Positions 17,687 through 26,745 of a DNA stretch of 64,000 bases are shown here, piece by piece (the first letter of the stretch is position 1; each line of letters opens with the position of its first letter). The notes under the pieces are model-generated. The model saw only the letters and a program-made list of their open reading frames with translations. It ran no database searches and was not told where the DNA came from. The DNA is from Photobacterium frigidiphilum (GTDB lineage: Bacteria > Pseudomonadota > Gammaproteobacteria > Enterobacterales > Vibrionaceae). The DNA lies in NCBI RefSeq assembly GCF_003025615.1, contig NZ_PYMJ01000027.1:1-64000 (forward strand). Direction: 5' to 3'. The position numbers and the translations under genes are program-made.

Positions 17687-18429
17687 AATGATAATCCAAT
17701 GATTAATAAGAAATAATGGTTGTTAAAACCAGATGGTTGAATGAGTTATTTATCTTTTTTACCTTGTATATTTTGGTTACCATAAGTGGCTCTGTTTAGA
17801 CATTTTGGAAGGGGTATCTCAACAAGGCAAATACAGATTCCTGCGATGATATTCAATATTCTCAACGTCTCACCCTTCGACAAAATCCCTATGGCGCCGA
17901 TTTTAATATTAAATGATGCTCATATCAATTTTTTTATGAATCGTAGGGGGGAGGGTCACAAGCTGAACGGTAGAATTAATCAATGTTTAGGATGGAAATC
18001 TGACGAACGTGTCGAGACTACGTTTGTTTATGTTGGACAGTGGTCGATGATTACTACCCCCCCCCTGCTCCTTATCCCTGGTAGCCTAATTGCATTTGAT
18101 GAGTAGTCACCGTGTAGCTAAACTCTGCGAGAAAATAAATTTATTTTATGTGCCGCTTCCATGCGGCTTTATTTTTCCTGTTTCTACACGTCATGTAGAT
18201 GATTTTCTATGAGTACTTAGTACATCGCACTATCACGCTCGGTGATAACCATCGGCGATGTTGAACTTATTAACTAAAATATCAGAAAAGATTACGGCTC
18301 TTAAATATCAGAGCCGCAGGTGTAAAAATTTACAATTGGCTAGGTTGTTGATATACATTAACTTATATTATGCATCTATGTAAGTTAACAAACGTTAACA
18401 AAAAAATGTAAAAAGGACTTATAACAGAA
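17687..18429. other. Gene-poor interval upstream of the MFS gene
   Basis: No gene I can support. The + frame at 17786-18106 starts from TTG, contains a C9 run near 18057, and has no family features. A terminator-like hairpin (GCCGC-TTCCAT-GCGGC followed by TTTATTTTT) occupies 18152-18176, and a second small hairpin CGGCTC/GAGCCG lies at 18295-18316. The rest is AT-rich and probably holds the promoter of the transporter gene. Confidence 0.45.
18152..18176 (+). terminator. Rho-independent terminator
   Basis: A 5-bp GC stem with a 6-nt loop and a T-rich tail on the + strand. It ends any transcription entering from the left before the transporter promoter region. Confidence 0.55.
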
Positions 18430-19680
18430 ATGAACAAACAGAGAAGAGAAAACTTACTGTTGCTAGGTAATGTTGCTGATATGTACGACTTAGTCATATA
18501 TGTTGCCTTAGCAAAATACATAAGTGAGTTGTTTTTTGCAGAATATAGTACAGATAATTCACTCATAATAGCGACATCAATATTTTTTATTTCTTATATT
18601 GCTCGTGTTTTAGGGGGAGTGTTATTTGGTTATATTAGTGATCGTCATGGAAGAAAAAAATCGTTATATCTAAGCGCCTTGTTGATAGGTAGTTCTACGA
18701 TAGCGATTGCAGTGTTACCTACGTATCAAACAATAGGAATTCTGGCGCCAATTGTATTTATCCTACTAAGAATATTCCAAGGATTAGCGTTTGGTGGTGA
18801 AATTCCTGTCATGATCACGTATATCTTAGAAAACAGTACTAGAAAGTTTATTTCTAGTGCCAAAATAACAGCATCATCTACGGCTGGTGCAGTGTTAGCA
18901 ACCATTACAAATATTTGGTTGAGTAATACATTTACGCATACTGAAATTTTAGAATTCTATTGGCGAGTGCCTTTTTTATTTTCATTTTTATCAATAGCAA
19001 TAGCGCTAATTATTAGAATTAAAGCTCATGAATCTGAAGAGTATTTAAAGAAAAAAGAAAATACAGATGTTAAAGAAAAAACATTTTCTTTAGGGACTAT
19101 TGTAAAGATTGCTTTTTCCATTGCAGCGGGTGCTTGTACCTTTTATGTTATAAACACCTCTATATCATTCATAAGTGATGCTCATAATGTTGACCTCAAT
19201 ACCATCCAACTTATATGTTCGTTCTTTCTATTAATGATGATCTTGATCGCAGGGGTCGTATCTCAACGTCTTGAAAACAGTAGAATATCAGTATTTAAAG
19301 TTGGTTTAATTGGATTAGTATTCTTATCAGTACCGTTATTCTTTTTGATCAGTCAGAATGAAATTATTACTTCGATACTGGCAATAATCACGTTCATCGT
19401 TATTACCTCTATGATACAGGCTAATGTTCCTTTGTTGGCTTTAGAGCTTACGAAGTTTACGGGGCGAACCTTAAACCTATCGATTGGTTATAATCTAGGT
19501 ATTGTTAGTTTTGGTGGTTCTGCTCCGTATATTATTCATAAACTATCTACCGTGAGTTTTACTTCAATTGGACTTTATGTATCTGTTGTCTCGTTATTAA
19601 GTCTTGTAACTCTTTTACTTGTCTTGCCAAAATTCGGTTACACCAGAAATTCCGTACGCACCGAATTGTTGCGCAACTGA
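18430..19680 (+). CDS. MFS transporter, metabolite:H+ symporter type
   Basis: 416 residues with about 12 predicted membrane helices. The family signature between helices 2 and 3 is present as GYISDRHGRKKSL (residues about 68-80), and RIFQGLAFGGEIPVMITYI marks helix 4-5 as in the MHS (ProP/KgtP-like) group. The substrate is unknown. It converges with, and overlaps by 66 bp, the TenI/ThiE-like gene on the other strand, suggesting a compact two-direction cassette that may import a thiamine precursor or other small metabolite. It is much more AT-rich than the transfer genes, a sign of separate acquisition. Confidence 0.85.
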   Translation: MNKQRRENLLLLGNVADMYDLVIYVALAKYISELFFAEYSTDNSLIIATSIFFISYIARVLGGVLFGYISDRHGRKKSLYLSALLIGSSTIAIAVLPTYQTIGILAPIVFILLRIFQGLAFGGEIPVMITYILENSTRKFISSAKITASSTAGAVLATITNIWLSNTFTHTEILEFYWRVPFLFSFLSIAIALIIRIKAHESEEYLKKKENTDVKEKTFSLGTIVKIAFSIAAGACTFYVINTSISFISDAHNVDLNTIQLICSFFLLMMILIAGVVSQRLENSRISVFKVGLIGLVFLSVPLFFLISQNEIITSILAIITFIVITSMIQANVPLLALELTKFTGRTLNLSIGYNLGIVSFGGSAPYIIHKLSTVSFTSIGLYVSVVSLLSLVTLLLVLPKFGYTRNSVRTELLRN

Positions 19681-20169
19681 TAAATCATGAATACTTTGAC
19701 CGCCGAGCGCGAACGTAGGCATGTTTGCTAGGGCGGATAATTCAGAAAATCTTTGCCATCCAATAGGCTTAGCCTCTGGGTGGCAACTTGCTATATTAAC
19801 AGGAGATATTGTAATAAAATCACACCCTACTCTGTTTGCAATAGAAATTTCTTCTTCATTGTGACAAGACGCAGCAATATACTTTGCGCCACGCTTTCTC
19901 AAGTCTTTAATTAATTCCATATCTTTAGCATCTTGTGAGGTGAGATGGATCCCTTGAAATGGATGTAGAACCGTTCCGTCATAAGACGATGAATTAAGTA
20001 AAACGATCCCACCTATCTTAGAACCTAATACCTCTTTTAAAGTCGTTAAGGTATGCGTTTTTGCGCGAACTTGGCTCAATGCTCCTGCTCTTTTGCTTGA
20101 AACCATCTTAGCTATTACGTCTAAGTTTTCTTCGTTGCCTGTTATGGCATACTTTCGTGGTAAAATCAT
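19615..20169 (-). CDS. TenI/ThiE-like TIM-barrel protein
   Basis: 184 residues. The TMP_TENI fold is suggested by GIHLTSQDAKDM, then KYIAASCHNEEEI, FITISPV, PIGWQRFSEL and FALGGQSI in the correct order, ending with GAYGISGV. Such domains make thiamine phosphate (ThiE), isomerise thiazole (TenI), or form the C-terminus of Nudix proteins; this one is stand-alone, slightly short for ThiE, and closest in flavour to the Nudix-linked type. Its ATG overlaps the LuxR-type gene stop (ATGA), so the regulator and enzyme are co-expressed. Substrate not assigned. Confidence 0.65.
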   Translation of the reverse strand: MILPRKYAITGNEENLDVIAKMVSSKRAGALSQVRAKTHTLTTLKEVLGSKIGGIVLLNSSSYDGTVLHPFQGIHLTSQDAKDMELIKDLRKRGAKYIAASCHNEEEISIANRVGCDFITISPVNIASCHPEAKPIGWQRFSELSALANMPTFALGGQSIHDLSVAQQFGAYGISGVTEFWQDK

Positions 20170-20867
20170 GAAATTATATTCCTCGTGTAATAACTGATAA
20201 GTTCGCTTTTAGTTTTTAATGCAAGTTTATTTTTTATGCGGTGTACATAAACTTTTGCAGAGTCTGCTGATAGACCAACAGTATTATTTTTATATAAATA
20301 CCCCTTTGCAATATCAGCGAGTAAGCCAAACTCACAAGGCGTGAGTGCCTCTTTGTGAGTGATGTCAAATTTAGAAGGTTGTGGTTTAGGATTGATAATA
20401 TATACATTTCCTTCTTCTATATCACTTTGCATATCGCATTCAACCATAGAGCTTAAGTTGATTAAATCACATTGATTCGATAAATAAAAGTTTACTGCTG
20501 AGGGCATTTTATTACTTACGTAAAATAAGTGATAATCGGTGTAGTGGCTTTGTTTATTAACAATATTTAATGGTCTGCTATAACCAAAATTATCTTGAAG
20601 GTGGTGTAATTGTTGTTCATATTTCACCCGATATTTTTGTGGAAGAGAACTTAGATGTGAAGGAATGTAGAACGATTTTTTATTAAAGTCACCAATATAC
20701 AAATCAGGCGTATATATATCTGAAAGATAACGTTTTTCTAACATTGATTCTTCAAGTGCTTTTTCATTCGACCAAATTTCTAGACGTTTTCCTGTTCTGT
20801 ACACTCGACTAAACGAATAAGCGCAAATTGACAAATCAGAGAGAGTTGATAATATTTTTTTTCTCAT
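20166..20867 (-). CDS. LuxR-type transcriptional regulator
   Basis: 233 residues. The C-terminal 60 residues form a GerE/LuxR helix-turn-helix: LTPCEFGLLADIAKGY, then SADSAKVYVHRIKNKLALK. The N-terminal ~165 residues match no autoinducer-binding or receiver domain I recognise, and may sense a ligand. It is coupled to the TenI/ThiE-like gene. Together with the convergent transporter this looks like a small regulated uptake or utilisation cassette. Confidence 0.8.
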   Translation of the reverse strand: MRKKILSTLSDLSICAYSFSRVYRTGKRLEIWSNEKALEESMLEKRYLSDIYTPDLYIGDFNKKSFYIPSHLSSLPQKYRVKYEQQLHHLQDNFGYSRPLNIVNKQSHYTDYHLFYVSNKMPSAVNFYLSNQCDLINLSSMVECDMQSDIEEGNVYIINPKPQPSKFDITHKEALTPCEFGLLADIAKGYLYKNNTVGLSADSAKVYVHRIKNKLALKTKSELISYYTRNIIS

Positions 20868-20976
20868 TGGGTTATACCTGTGACAATTTCTGGCGGATAA
20901 CCTTCATTCAATGTGAGTTTTGTTGTTAATTCATTGATTATGTTATGAAGGTGGAAATGGTCCTGAAAATGTACTT

Positions 20977-21414
20977 TCATGGTGTGAGGATTTCCATAAT
21001 GACCGACATAGTGTGTCCTCGGTATTGTAAATAACGTATTTGCTTCGCCTTCTCTTTTGGATCTTTGGGAATATCGTCCCCGAATTTTTTAGTTTTTAAT
21101 TCTGAAGCTAACTCAAACCAATCGACATCGAGCTCTTCTAATGCTTGCTCAATCGCAAGTGGATCCAAGCTTTTGTGTCTAAGTTCTTGCTTAATGCGAC
21201 TTATACCATGATGTTTGGCCAGGTTCTTGCGGATTTCTTTCTCAACCAACCGGCTATCATCTAAGTAATGGTGCGATAGCAAGCGATCCATCGCTTCCTC
21301 GACAATATCAGCATCAGAGCAATGCTGCTTTAAGAGACGACGAATTTCACCGGACGCGTAATCACGTTTGGCTAATAATGCAACTGCTTGATCATACAAT
21401 TCTTGTTCTGTCAT
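20977..21414 (-). CDS. recX: RecX-family regulator of RecA
   Basis: 145 residues, standard length. It contains the tandem three-helix repeats of RecX: ALLAKRDYASGEIRRLLKQ near the N-terminus, then SHHYLDDSRLVEKEIRK, and the C-terminal LQYRGHTMSVIMEIL. RecX binds RecA filaments and inhibits or disassembles them. No recA is adjacent, so this is probably an additional copy carried with the accessory block. It would affect recombination and SOS in the host. IS66 inserted 58 bp upstream of its start, which may alter its promoter. Confidence 0.88.
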   Translation of the reverse strand: MTEQELYDQAVALLAKRDYASGEIRRLLKQHCSDADIVEEAMDRLLSHHYLDDSRLVEKEIRKNLAKHHGISRIKQELRHKSLDPLAIEQALEELDVDWFELASELKTKKFGDDIPKDPKEKAKQIRYLQYRGHTMSVIMEILTP

Positions 21415-21488
21415 TAGACGTTTTCAACCTGTTTCATACAGTGAATAATAACGAATACTACGCCAACTGAAAGTAAGCGTGCGGGGAA

Positions 21489-23009
21489 CTACACGTTGAG
21501 TTTCACATTCCAGGGTAAAATAGGCTCAATATCATCGGGATTTCTACATAAATGATCTAAACAATGCGCAATGTAATCATAAGGAACTAAGCCGTTAGCC
21601 TTCGCGGTTTCTATGATGCTATAAAGCATCGCACTTGATCGTGCACCTGACGTTGACGCCGAAAATAACCAATTCTTTCGACCTATAACAAAGGGTTTTA
21701 CCGCGCGCTCTGCTCGATTATTATCTATAGATAATAATCCATCGTCGATATAACGAATCAATTTTTCCCACTGATTCAACGTGTAGCTGATAGCTTCACC
21801 CAACTTTGTTTTGGGCGAAACGCGAGTCGCTGCATTATCCAGCCATTCTCGAAATTCTTTAAGCAAAGGTCGAGCATCTTCCTGCCTGACAGCATACTTT
21901 TTCTGAGCGGACTCACCAGTGAGCAACGCTTCAATGCGATAAAGCTTTTGAATGTGACTGACCGCTAAGTCTGCCCTTCCTTTTTTACCTTTGACCTGAA
22001 TACGCTGTGCATCAATAAACCGCCGTCGGGCATGAGCCCAGCACCCAACGAGAACAGTATGGGTTTGCTCATACCCTTTATACCCATCCGTATGTAAGTA
22101 GCCTGAATAACCTTGTAAAAAGTTGACAGGGTGATAGCCATGCCGACTTGGCTGATAATCATACAGCACGATACCCGGAAGGGTATCTGTGCCTGGTGTA
22201 TCACTACCTGAACAATAGACCCACATATAACACGTCGATTTTTCAACATCCAACACCTTCACCGTGGTTTCATCGCAATGTAAAGCGGGTTGCTCCAACA
22301 TTATGCGGCGTAACTCGTCATACAGCGGTGAAAAGAGAGCCGCACACTTTATTAACCAATCTGCCATCGTGCGTCGGCCGATGGCTATACCCCATTGTTG
22401 AAATAAGGTTTCCTGACGATAAAGAGGAAGACTGTATTGAAATTTGGCAGTAATGATTTGTGCTAATAGGCTTGAGGTCGCAATCCCTTTAGGGATTGGC
22501 GACGCTGGCACAGGGGCTTGCTTTATGGAAACGGAGGTTCCTTGAGTGTCGCAGTGACGACAGGAATATTTAGGGCGGACATGTTGGGTGACTTCGACTT
22601 TCGCAGGAATAAATTCTAGCTTCTCACTGATATCTCTGCCCATTTCATGTAACTCATGACCACAGCAATCACAGGTTTTATCTTCAATATCGTGAATAAT
22701 GATAGTGCGAGGTAAATCATCGGGTAAGCGCTGGCGGATTGGCTTTTTACGTGTATAGCTGATGGTTTGCTCATCTTCTTCCGCACTTTCTGTCACCATT
22801 TCCTCTTCAATCTCATTAAAAAGGTCAAGCTGAGCGGGTTGTGATTCACTACTTTTACCAAAACGATTATGTTGGGCCAGCCGAAACTGCTCAAGTAACT
22901 GATGGTATCTGTTTTTATCGTCCTGATGACGGGCTTCAAGCTGAAGCACAAGTGCTTTCAGCTCATCGATAGTGTTTGGGAGGCGTATCGTATCATCATT
23001 CATGGCCAT
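21489..23009 (-). CDS. tnpC: IS66 transposase TnpC
   Basis: 506 residues, full-length IS66-family DDE transposase. It has an N-terminal coiled coil (about 10-50), a zinc-binding region with CDCCG and CRHCDT (about 113-155), the DDE domain, and a closing IS66 C-terminal segment, SSAMLYSIIETAKANG. The first catalytic Asp is probably in ALHCDETTVKV. The motif SIDNNRAERAVKP near residue 430 is typical. It is the last gene of the element. Confidence 0.95.
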   Translation of the reverse strand: MAMNDDTIRLPNTIDELKALVLQLEARHQDDKNRYHQLLEQFRLAQHNRFGKSSESQPAQLDLFNEIEEEMVTESAEEDEQTISYTRKKPIRQRLPDDLPRTIIIHDIEDKTCDCCGHELHEMGRDISEKLEFIPAKVEVTQHVRPKYSCRHCDTQGTSVSIKQAPVPASPIPKGIATSSLLAQIITAKFQYSLPLYRQETLFQQWGIAIGRRTMADWLIKCAALFSPLYDELRRIMLEQPALHCDETTVKVLDVEKSTCYMWVYCSGSDTPGTDTLPGIVLYDYQPSRHGYHPVNFLQGYSGYLHTDGYKGYEQTHTVLVGCWAHARRRFIDAQRIQVKGKKGRADLAVSHIQKLYRIEALLTGESAQKKYAVRQEDARPLLKEFREWLDNAATRVSPKTKLGEAISYTLNQWEKLIRYIDDGLLSIDNNRAERAVKPFVIGRKNWLFSASTSGARSSAMLYSIIETAKANGLVPYDYIAHCLDHLCRNPDDIEPILPWNVKLNV

Positions 23010-23076
23010 GATTATAAGGTCGGAATATGAACAAGCGATTGTTTTTATTCTGCTTTGCGTAGAATATCACTCGTCT

Positions 23077-23424
23077 TTATAACGTTGTTTGATAATGTAC
23101 AGATTTATGCCCCATGACATCAAAACCTTGCAGTAGCAACGTCAGTTGCTGCTCTGATAATGGTAACGTGTCACGATTAATATGCCGTGGCCATTTAAAC
23201 CTGTCTTCATCGAGTCGTTTATACCAAAGAGCAAACCCCGTTCTATCCCAGTATAATATTTTCAGTTTGTCGCGGGATTTATTACAGAAAATGAACAGTG
23301 CATCATCAAATGGTGATAATTGCATTTCCTGCTCGACAATAACAACAAGACCATTAATGGCCTTGCGAAAATCAACAAAATCACGATGGAGGTAAACTGA
23401 TTTGATATCAGAAAAAGCATTCAT
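23077..23424 (-). CDS. tnpB: IS66 accessory protein TnpB
   Basis: 115 residues with IS66 Orf2 features: VYLHRDFVDFRKAINGL and LFIFCNKSRDKLKILYWD. The start at 23424 is chosen because it overlaps the tnpA stop (ATGA), the normal arrangement; a longer frame would extend into tnpA. TnpB is needed for IS66 transposition, though its biochemical role is not clear. Confidence 0.93.
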   Translation of the reverse strand: MNAFSDIKSVYLHRDFVDFRKAINGLVVIVEQEMQLSPFDDALFIFCNKSRDKLKILYWDRTGFALWYKRLDEDRFKWPRHINRDTLPLSEQQLTLLLQGFDVMGHKSVHYQTTL

Positions 23425-23744
23425 GACTGATAGCCCTTTAATAGCAACCCAAGCCAATGGGGCTCAGTATTAGCAGGCAGTGTTAACTGTAATTGCCCAA
23501 TAGAAAGTTGGATAGGTGATAGCGCTGATTCAGTGCTTGGTCGTTGTCGCGGTGTTTGTGCTTCTACTTTCACGAAAGTAGAAGCCTTATTTTCTTTATT
23601 CCAGGGTGCTTTATGCGCACTGAATGTTTTTGGGTGAATATCATTGCGCCGACAAAACTCAGCGGCACTAAGACCGCTAGACTGATGTTCTTCAAATAAA
23701 GCCAGCCATTGCTCTGGTGTTCTTTTTTTACCTTTTGGCATCAT
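23421..23744 (-). CDS. tnpA: IS66 accessory protein TnpA
   Basis: 107 residues. The N-terminal helix-turn-helix (EQWLALFEEHQSSGLSAAEF, then CRRNDIHPKTF) is typical of IS66 Orf1, which probably recognises the element ends. It is the first gene of the IS operon and is coupled to tnpB. Two neighbouring Met codons make the exact start uncertain by one residue. Confidence 0.92.
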   Translation of the reverse strand: MMPKGKKRTPEQWLALFEEHQSSGLSAAEFCRRNDIHPKTFSAHKAPWNKENKASTFVKVEAQTPRQRPSTESALSPIQLSIGQLQLTLPANTEPHWLGLLLKGYQS

Positions 23745-23864
23745 TACGTTCTCGTTGAATGAAAGAGCGCAATATTACGAGTAATGAATTCTATTTGTTA
23801 GGTGTGGTTCACCGGACGCTTACAACTGAAACGTATTCACTACAGCCTTGTTAAAAGTCAGAAT

Positions 23865-23903
23865 AAAAAAGGACAACGTGCAATGAGCACGTTGTCCCTT
23901 TTA
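23865..23903 (-). terminator. Strong terminator ending the accessory gene cluster
   Basis: A perfect 11-bp stem GGACAACGTGC with GCACGTTGTCC around a 5-nt loop, followed on the - strand by TTTTTT. It stands 12 bp after the stop of the gene at 23915 and ends the seven-gene - strand cluster. The other strand has a shorter T tract, so it may act both ways. Confidence 0.85.
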
Positions 23904-23914
23904 TATCATCAGTG

Positions 23915-24307
23915 TTATCGACTCGTATGCTCACCATCATAGATTCGTTTAACCAAGTCTATAAAACTTGGGGTGTCAGGGAGCTGAATCTCTACTGCTT
24001 TATCATTAATTTGCGCTTTAATATAAGCCCAGAATTGCAATGCAATATATTCAGGAAATGCATATAGCACGGTGATATCGTCAGGGCGGCTATTCTCCTT
24101 ATAACGAACTTCATCATAGTAATACCAGGCCGTTGATAAACGAAATAACGCATAAACAAGCGTATCTTCACCATAACCGAATACATCGCCAATGCCATCT
24201 TCATCATCAGGGATATTTTCTAATACAGCTTGAGTTAAATAAAAGTGATACTGAGCAATTTCAGTGGCCACCATTTGCTTTGATTGTATCTCACATTGAT
24301 TTTTCAT
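23915..24307 (-). CDS. Hypothetical acidic protein
   Basis: 130 residues, acidic, no signal or membrane segment, no family recognised. The N-terminal half is helical (VATEIAQYHFYLTQAVLENI) and is followed by an acidic stretch DDEDGIGDVFGYGED. It is the last gene of the accessory cluster and has its own hairpin leader, as do its six upstream neighbours. That context suggests a role in establishment or DNA processing, but nothing in the sequence itself shows this. Confidence 0.7.
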   Translation of the reverse strand: MKNQCEIQSKQMVATEIAQYHFYLTQAVLENIPDDEDGIGDVFGYGEDTLVYALFRLSTAWYYYDEVRYKENSRPDDITVLYAFPEYIALQFWAYIKAQINDKAVEIQLPDTPSFIDLVKRIYDGEHTSR

Positions 24308-24376
24308 TATTTATTCCTCATAAAAAGGAATAGCCCCACCAGGGAGGCTATTCCCTTGGGTGGAGGTTAATGATGT
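24308..24376 (-). promoter_or_regulatory. Hairpin leader 7 (radC-RNA-like)
   Basis: Lies between the helicase stop and the next start. The stem GGAATAGCC/GGCTATTCC (24322-24354 region) ends in TTTTT on the - strand, a terminator shape, just upstream of the start at 24307. An ACCCAAGGGA segment precedes it, resembling the other leaders of this cluster. Confidence 0.6.
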
Positions 24377-26668
24377 TTAAGCGGCCAATAGGGTTTTGGC
24401 TAATGCCACTTCCACACTGTCGCCATCTGAGTTTAGTGCGTCTAAGCCGTTATCCGGCATATCACCACTGGTTGACTGTGTGACCGCTATCTTCTTGGCC
24501 ATCAGCTCTAGACAAGCCATTTGGGCGGTATTGTTGTAACCTAAAAAGGTCACGTCTACATCGTCTTGTTGACCAATACGCCAGCTACGGCGTGATGCCT
24601 GCATTAATGTATACACGTTGTAACCGGTTTGCATGAAGATAATGGACGGGAATTCGAGTAAATCGAGTCCTGTCTTAACCAGTTCAGGGTTACAGACAAT
24701 GGTGTCCACTCCCCTATCCACTTGCTCCAGTATCCAGTCTTCACGATCTTCCGTTTTTACTGACGAACGCATGACGGCAACCTTGATACCATGTTGCTGC
24801 ATCAGGTTTTTCAACCTGGAGGCCGTATCACGCTTGCCCGTGTAAGCGGTGTAGACCAGTGTTCTACGCCCTTTCGCTTTGTTTGCCTTCACCATCGCTA
24901 CCAATTTGGTCTCTTTGGGTGTCAGCGTATCTTCATCAAATAATGAGGGCACAAAAGCTAAGGTTTCCCGCGATCGTGGGTGTACAACATTTTCAGGTCG
25001 AAAACAGCAATCAGGCCATGCCAGCAGTACGTTCATGACAACACCCAATAAGGTGGTATCACCACAGACTAACGCTTTGCGTAAACGCTCAACGAGTGCG
25101 ACTTCCATTGATGCATAGTGCTCACTCATCGCTTCGGTCATGTCGACGCCTTCAAAATATTCATCGTAAGCGGGTAAAATACCGTCCCCGATATCGTTGA
25201 GTTTGAGGAAGACGGTATAAGGTAAAACATACCGTGCGACACCTAACGGACCAAAGCCTGGGGCTCGGGTTTGGCTAACACGTATGTTTTTACCTTTCGC
25301 TGTTTTGTGATTCTCCTCATCAGACACTTTCATTATCTCTTTGATAATTCCGTGTTCTTGTGAAAAGGCCATCGCCGCACTGCCTAGTCGTCCATTGTGA
25401 TAGGTGTAACCATCCGCCATCATAATGTTGGGCATACAGCGCCAAAGCAGATAAAACAAATCTTCGGCATAGCCACCCATCAAGGTGCCAGTGAGTAATA
25501 AGGTCTGTTTGCAGCAGGACGCCAGCACTTGCATCGCTTGTCCCTGGGCAGAGCCGCCGTTTTTATACTCATGGGCTTCATCAATGACCATCAAGTCAAA
25601 GAAACCGTTTGGTAAGTAACGTTTAATAAACTCACTGGCCTGATAATCCCCCTGCCCGAAAGCAAACTGTGTTTTTGCCAGCTTGCGTTCAATACGTTCA
25701 GATTGTCGGTCGTTAAAGACAAATTCACCGTCCTTATCGAGTAAGTTGACCAACTCATAAATGTTATCGGTGAGGGCTTGCACCATGTCAGCTTCACCAA
25801 AGGTGGTCACTAAGCGTTCAGCCGTCACTTTACCAATTGTGGGTAAACTCATCAGAGCACGTTTTACCGTTCCGCTTAACGAACCATCGTGACGTTTACG
25901 GTACAGTGTCCATAGTGGTGTGTGGCAAGAACCACACTTAACTTGTGTCTCTTTAGGAAAGTTAGCCGGTGTATAGGGGTAGCCTTCCTCATCGTTAATA
26001 TCACTATAACAATCAGGGCAAACTACCTGACGGGTCAGACCATAAATGGGGACCTGCTCATCGCCATTGATAATTGACCGTACTCGCTTCACCTTAAAAG
26101 CGGGTTTCCAGTGATAACCCATTCGCATTCTGACTCGTCCTAAAATGAAATATTCAGGCCCCTCATGCGGTACGGCCATTTCACGGATTTTTAATAATGA
26201 CATTAATGTATCAGGGCCATTCAAAACCCAGACGCGGGCATTATCAACGGTATCCATGATTTCACGCCGCCACTTATAGACCAGGTGCGGGGGCGACAGT
26301 ACCAATATGCGATTAGCCTTGCGTTCTGCATACATAACCGCCGTTGCGGCGATGGCCATCATCGTTTTGCCAGTCCCCATTTCTGCATTAATAATAGCAG
26401 CAGGGGCATTGTCATCGATGAGCAACGCTGAAACAGCCTGTACCGCTTCGGCTTGCGCGTCAAACGGAGGGCGCTTCAAACTGTGCATTACCATGTCACG
26501 TTCAAAGTCAGGTGTTTGGTATCGTGCTGGATGCGCTTGCTCGACACGTGCCAGCAAACTGTCACCAAAGTCATTAACGAAATCACTCAAGGCAATCATA
26601 TTCTTGTCTGACACTGCATCAGTATCATCTTGAAGTGCTTCAGTATTTAACATTACTGCATCAGTCAT
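24377..26668 (-). CDS. SNF2/DEAD-type helicase with zinc ribbon
   Basis: 763 residues. Walker A AEMGTGKTMMAIA lies near residue 95, the DEAH-type box VIDEAHEYKNG near 364, and a helicase C domain ends in RRSWRIGQQDDVDVTFLG (around 690), as in SNF2 family remodellers. A four-Cys zinc ribbon (CPDCYSD, then CGSCHTPLW) is inserted near residues 216-255, between the first two motifs. Such proteins are common in conjugative elements beside RadC and methyltransferase genes. It may act on incoming DNA or on restriction. The leader carries a strong terminator hairpin. Confidence 0.85.
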   Translation of the reverse strand: MTDAVMLNTEALQDDTDAVSDKNMIALSDFVNDFGDSLLARVEQAHPARYQTPDFERDMVMHSLKRPPFDAQAEAVQAVSALLIDDNAPAAIINAEMGTGKTMMAIAATAVMYAERKANRILVLSPPHLVYKWRREIMDTVDNARVWVLNGPDTLMSLLKIREMAVPHEGPEYFILGRVRMRMGYHWKPAFKVKRVRSIINGDEQVPIYGLTRQVVCPDCYSDINDEEGYPYTPANFPKETQVKCGSCHTPLWTLYRKRHDGSLSGTVKRALMSLPTIGKVTAERLVTTFGEADMVQALTDNIYELVNLLDKDGEFVFNDRQSERIERKLAKTQFAFGQGDYQASEFIKRYLPNGFFDLMVIDEAHEYKNGGSAQGQAMQVLASCCKQTLLLTGTLMGGYAEDLFYLLWRCMPNIMMADGYTYHNGRLGSAAMAFSQEHGIIKEIMKVSDEENHKTAKGKNIRVSQTRAPGFGPLGVARYVLPYTVFLKLNDIGDGILPAYDEYFEGVDMTEAMSEHYASMEVALVERLRKALVCGDTTLLGVVMNVLLAWPDCCFRPENVVHPRSRETLAFVPSLFDEDTLTPKETKLVAMVKANKAKGRRTLVYTAYTGKRDTASRLKNLMQQHGIKVAVMRSSVKTEDREDWILEQVDRGVDTIVCNPELVKTGLDLLEFPSIIFMQTGYNVYTLMQASRRSWRIGQQDDVDVTFLGYNNTAQMACLELMAKKIAVTQSTSGDMPDNGLDALNSDGDSVEVALAKTLLAA

Positions 26669-26745
26669 GCTTTTCTCCAGGTAAAAAAAAGCCCGTCATG
26701 CTGTGTAAACAGCATGCTCTGGGCGGGTAGTGAAAGGCTTGCAAA
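26669..26745 (-). promoter_or_regulatory. Hairpin leader 6 (terminator-like)
   Basis: On the - strand, GCCCG and CATGCTGT pair with ACAGCATG and CGGGC (26684-26727), followed by eight T residues only about 7 nt before the Shine-Dalgarno of the helicase gene. It has the form of a terminator positioned inside the leader, so conditional read-through is plausible. Confidence 0.65.

Larger units (their letters stand above)
21473..23823 (-). mobile_element. Complete IS66-family insertion sequence
   Basis: 2351 bp with terminal inverted repeats: GTAAGCGTGCGGGGAACT at the left and the complement of GTAAGCGTCCGGTGAACC at the right (15 of 18 identical). It is flanked by a perfect 8-bp target duplication AACTGAAA (21465-21472 and 23824-23831), the length expected for IS66. 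All three genes tnpA, tnpB and tnpC are intact, so the element is recent and probably active. Confidence 0.95.

Noticed and set aside
17786..18106. 106-codon + frame with TTG start
   Set aside because: No family features, no Shine-Dalgarno, odd composition with a C9 run; treated as non-coding.
21421..21472. A LexA box before recX
   Set aside because: CTG and CAG are visible (CTGTATGAAACAG), but their spacing is 7 bp, not the required 10.
17178..23823. A composite transposon formed by the two IS66 copies
   Set aside because: The left copy is a 165-bp diverged remnant without a usable inner end, and the right copy has its own perfect target duplication.
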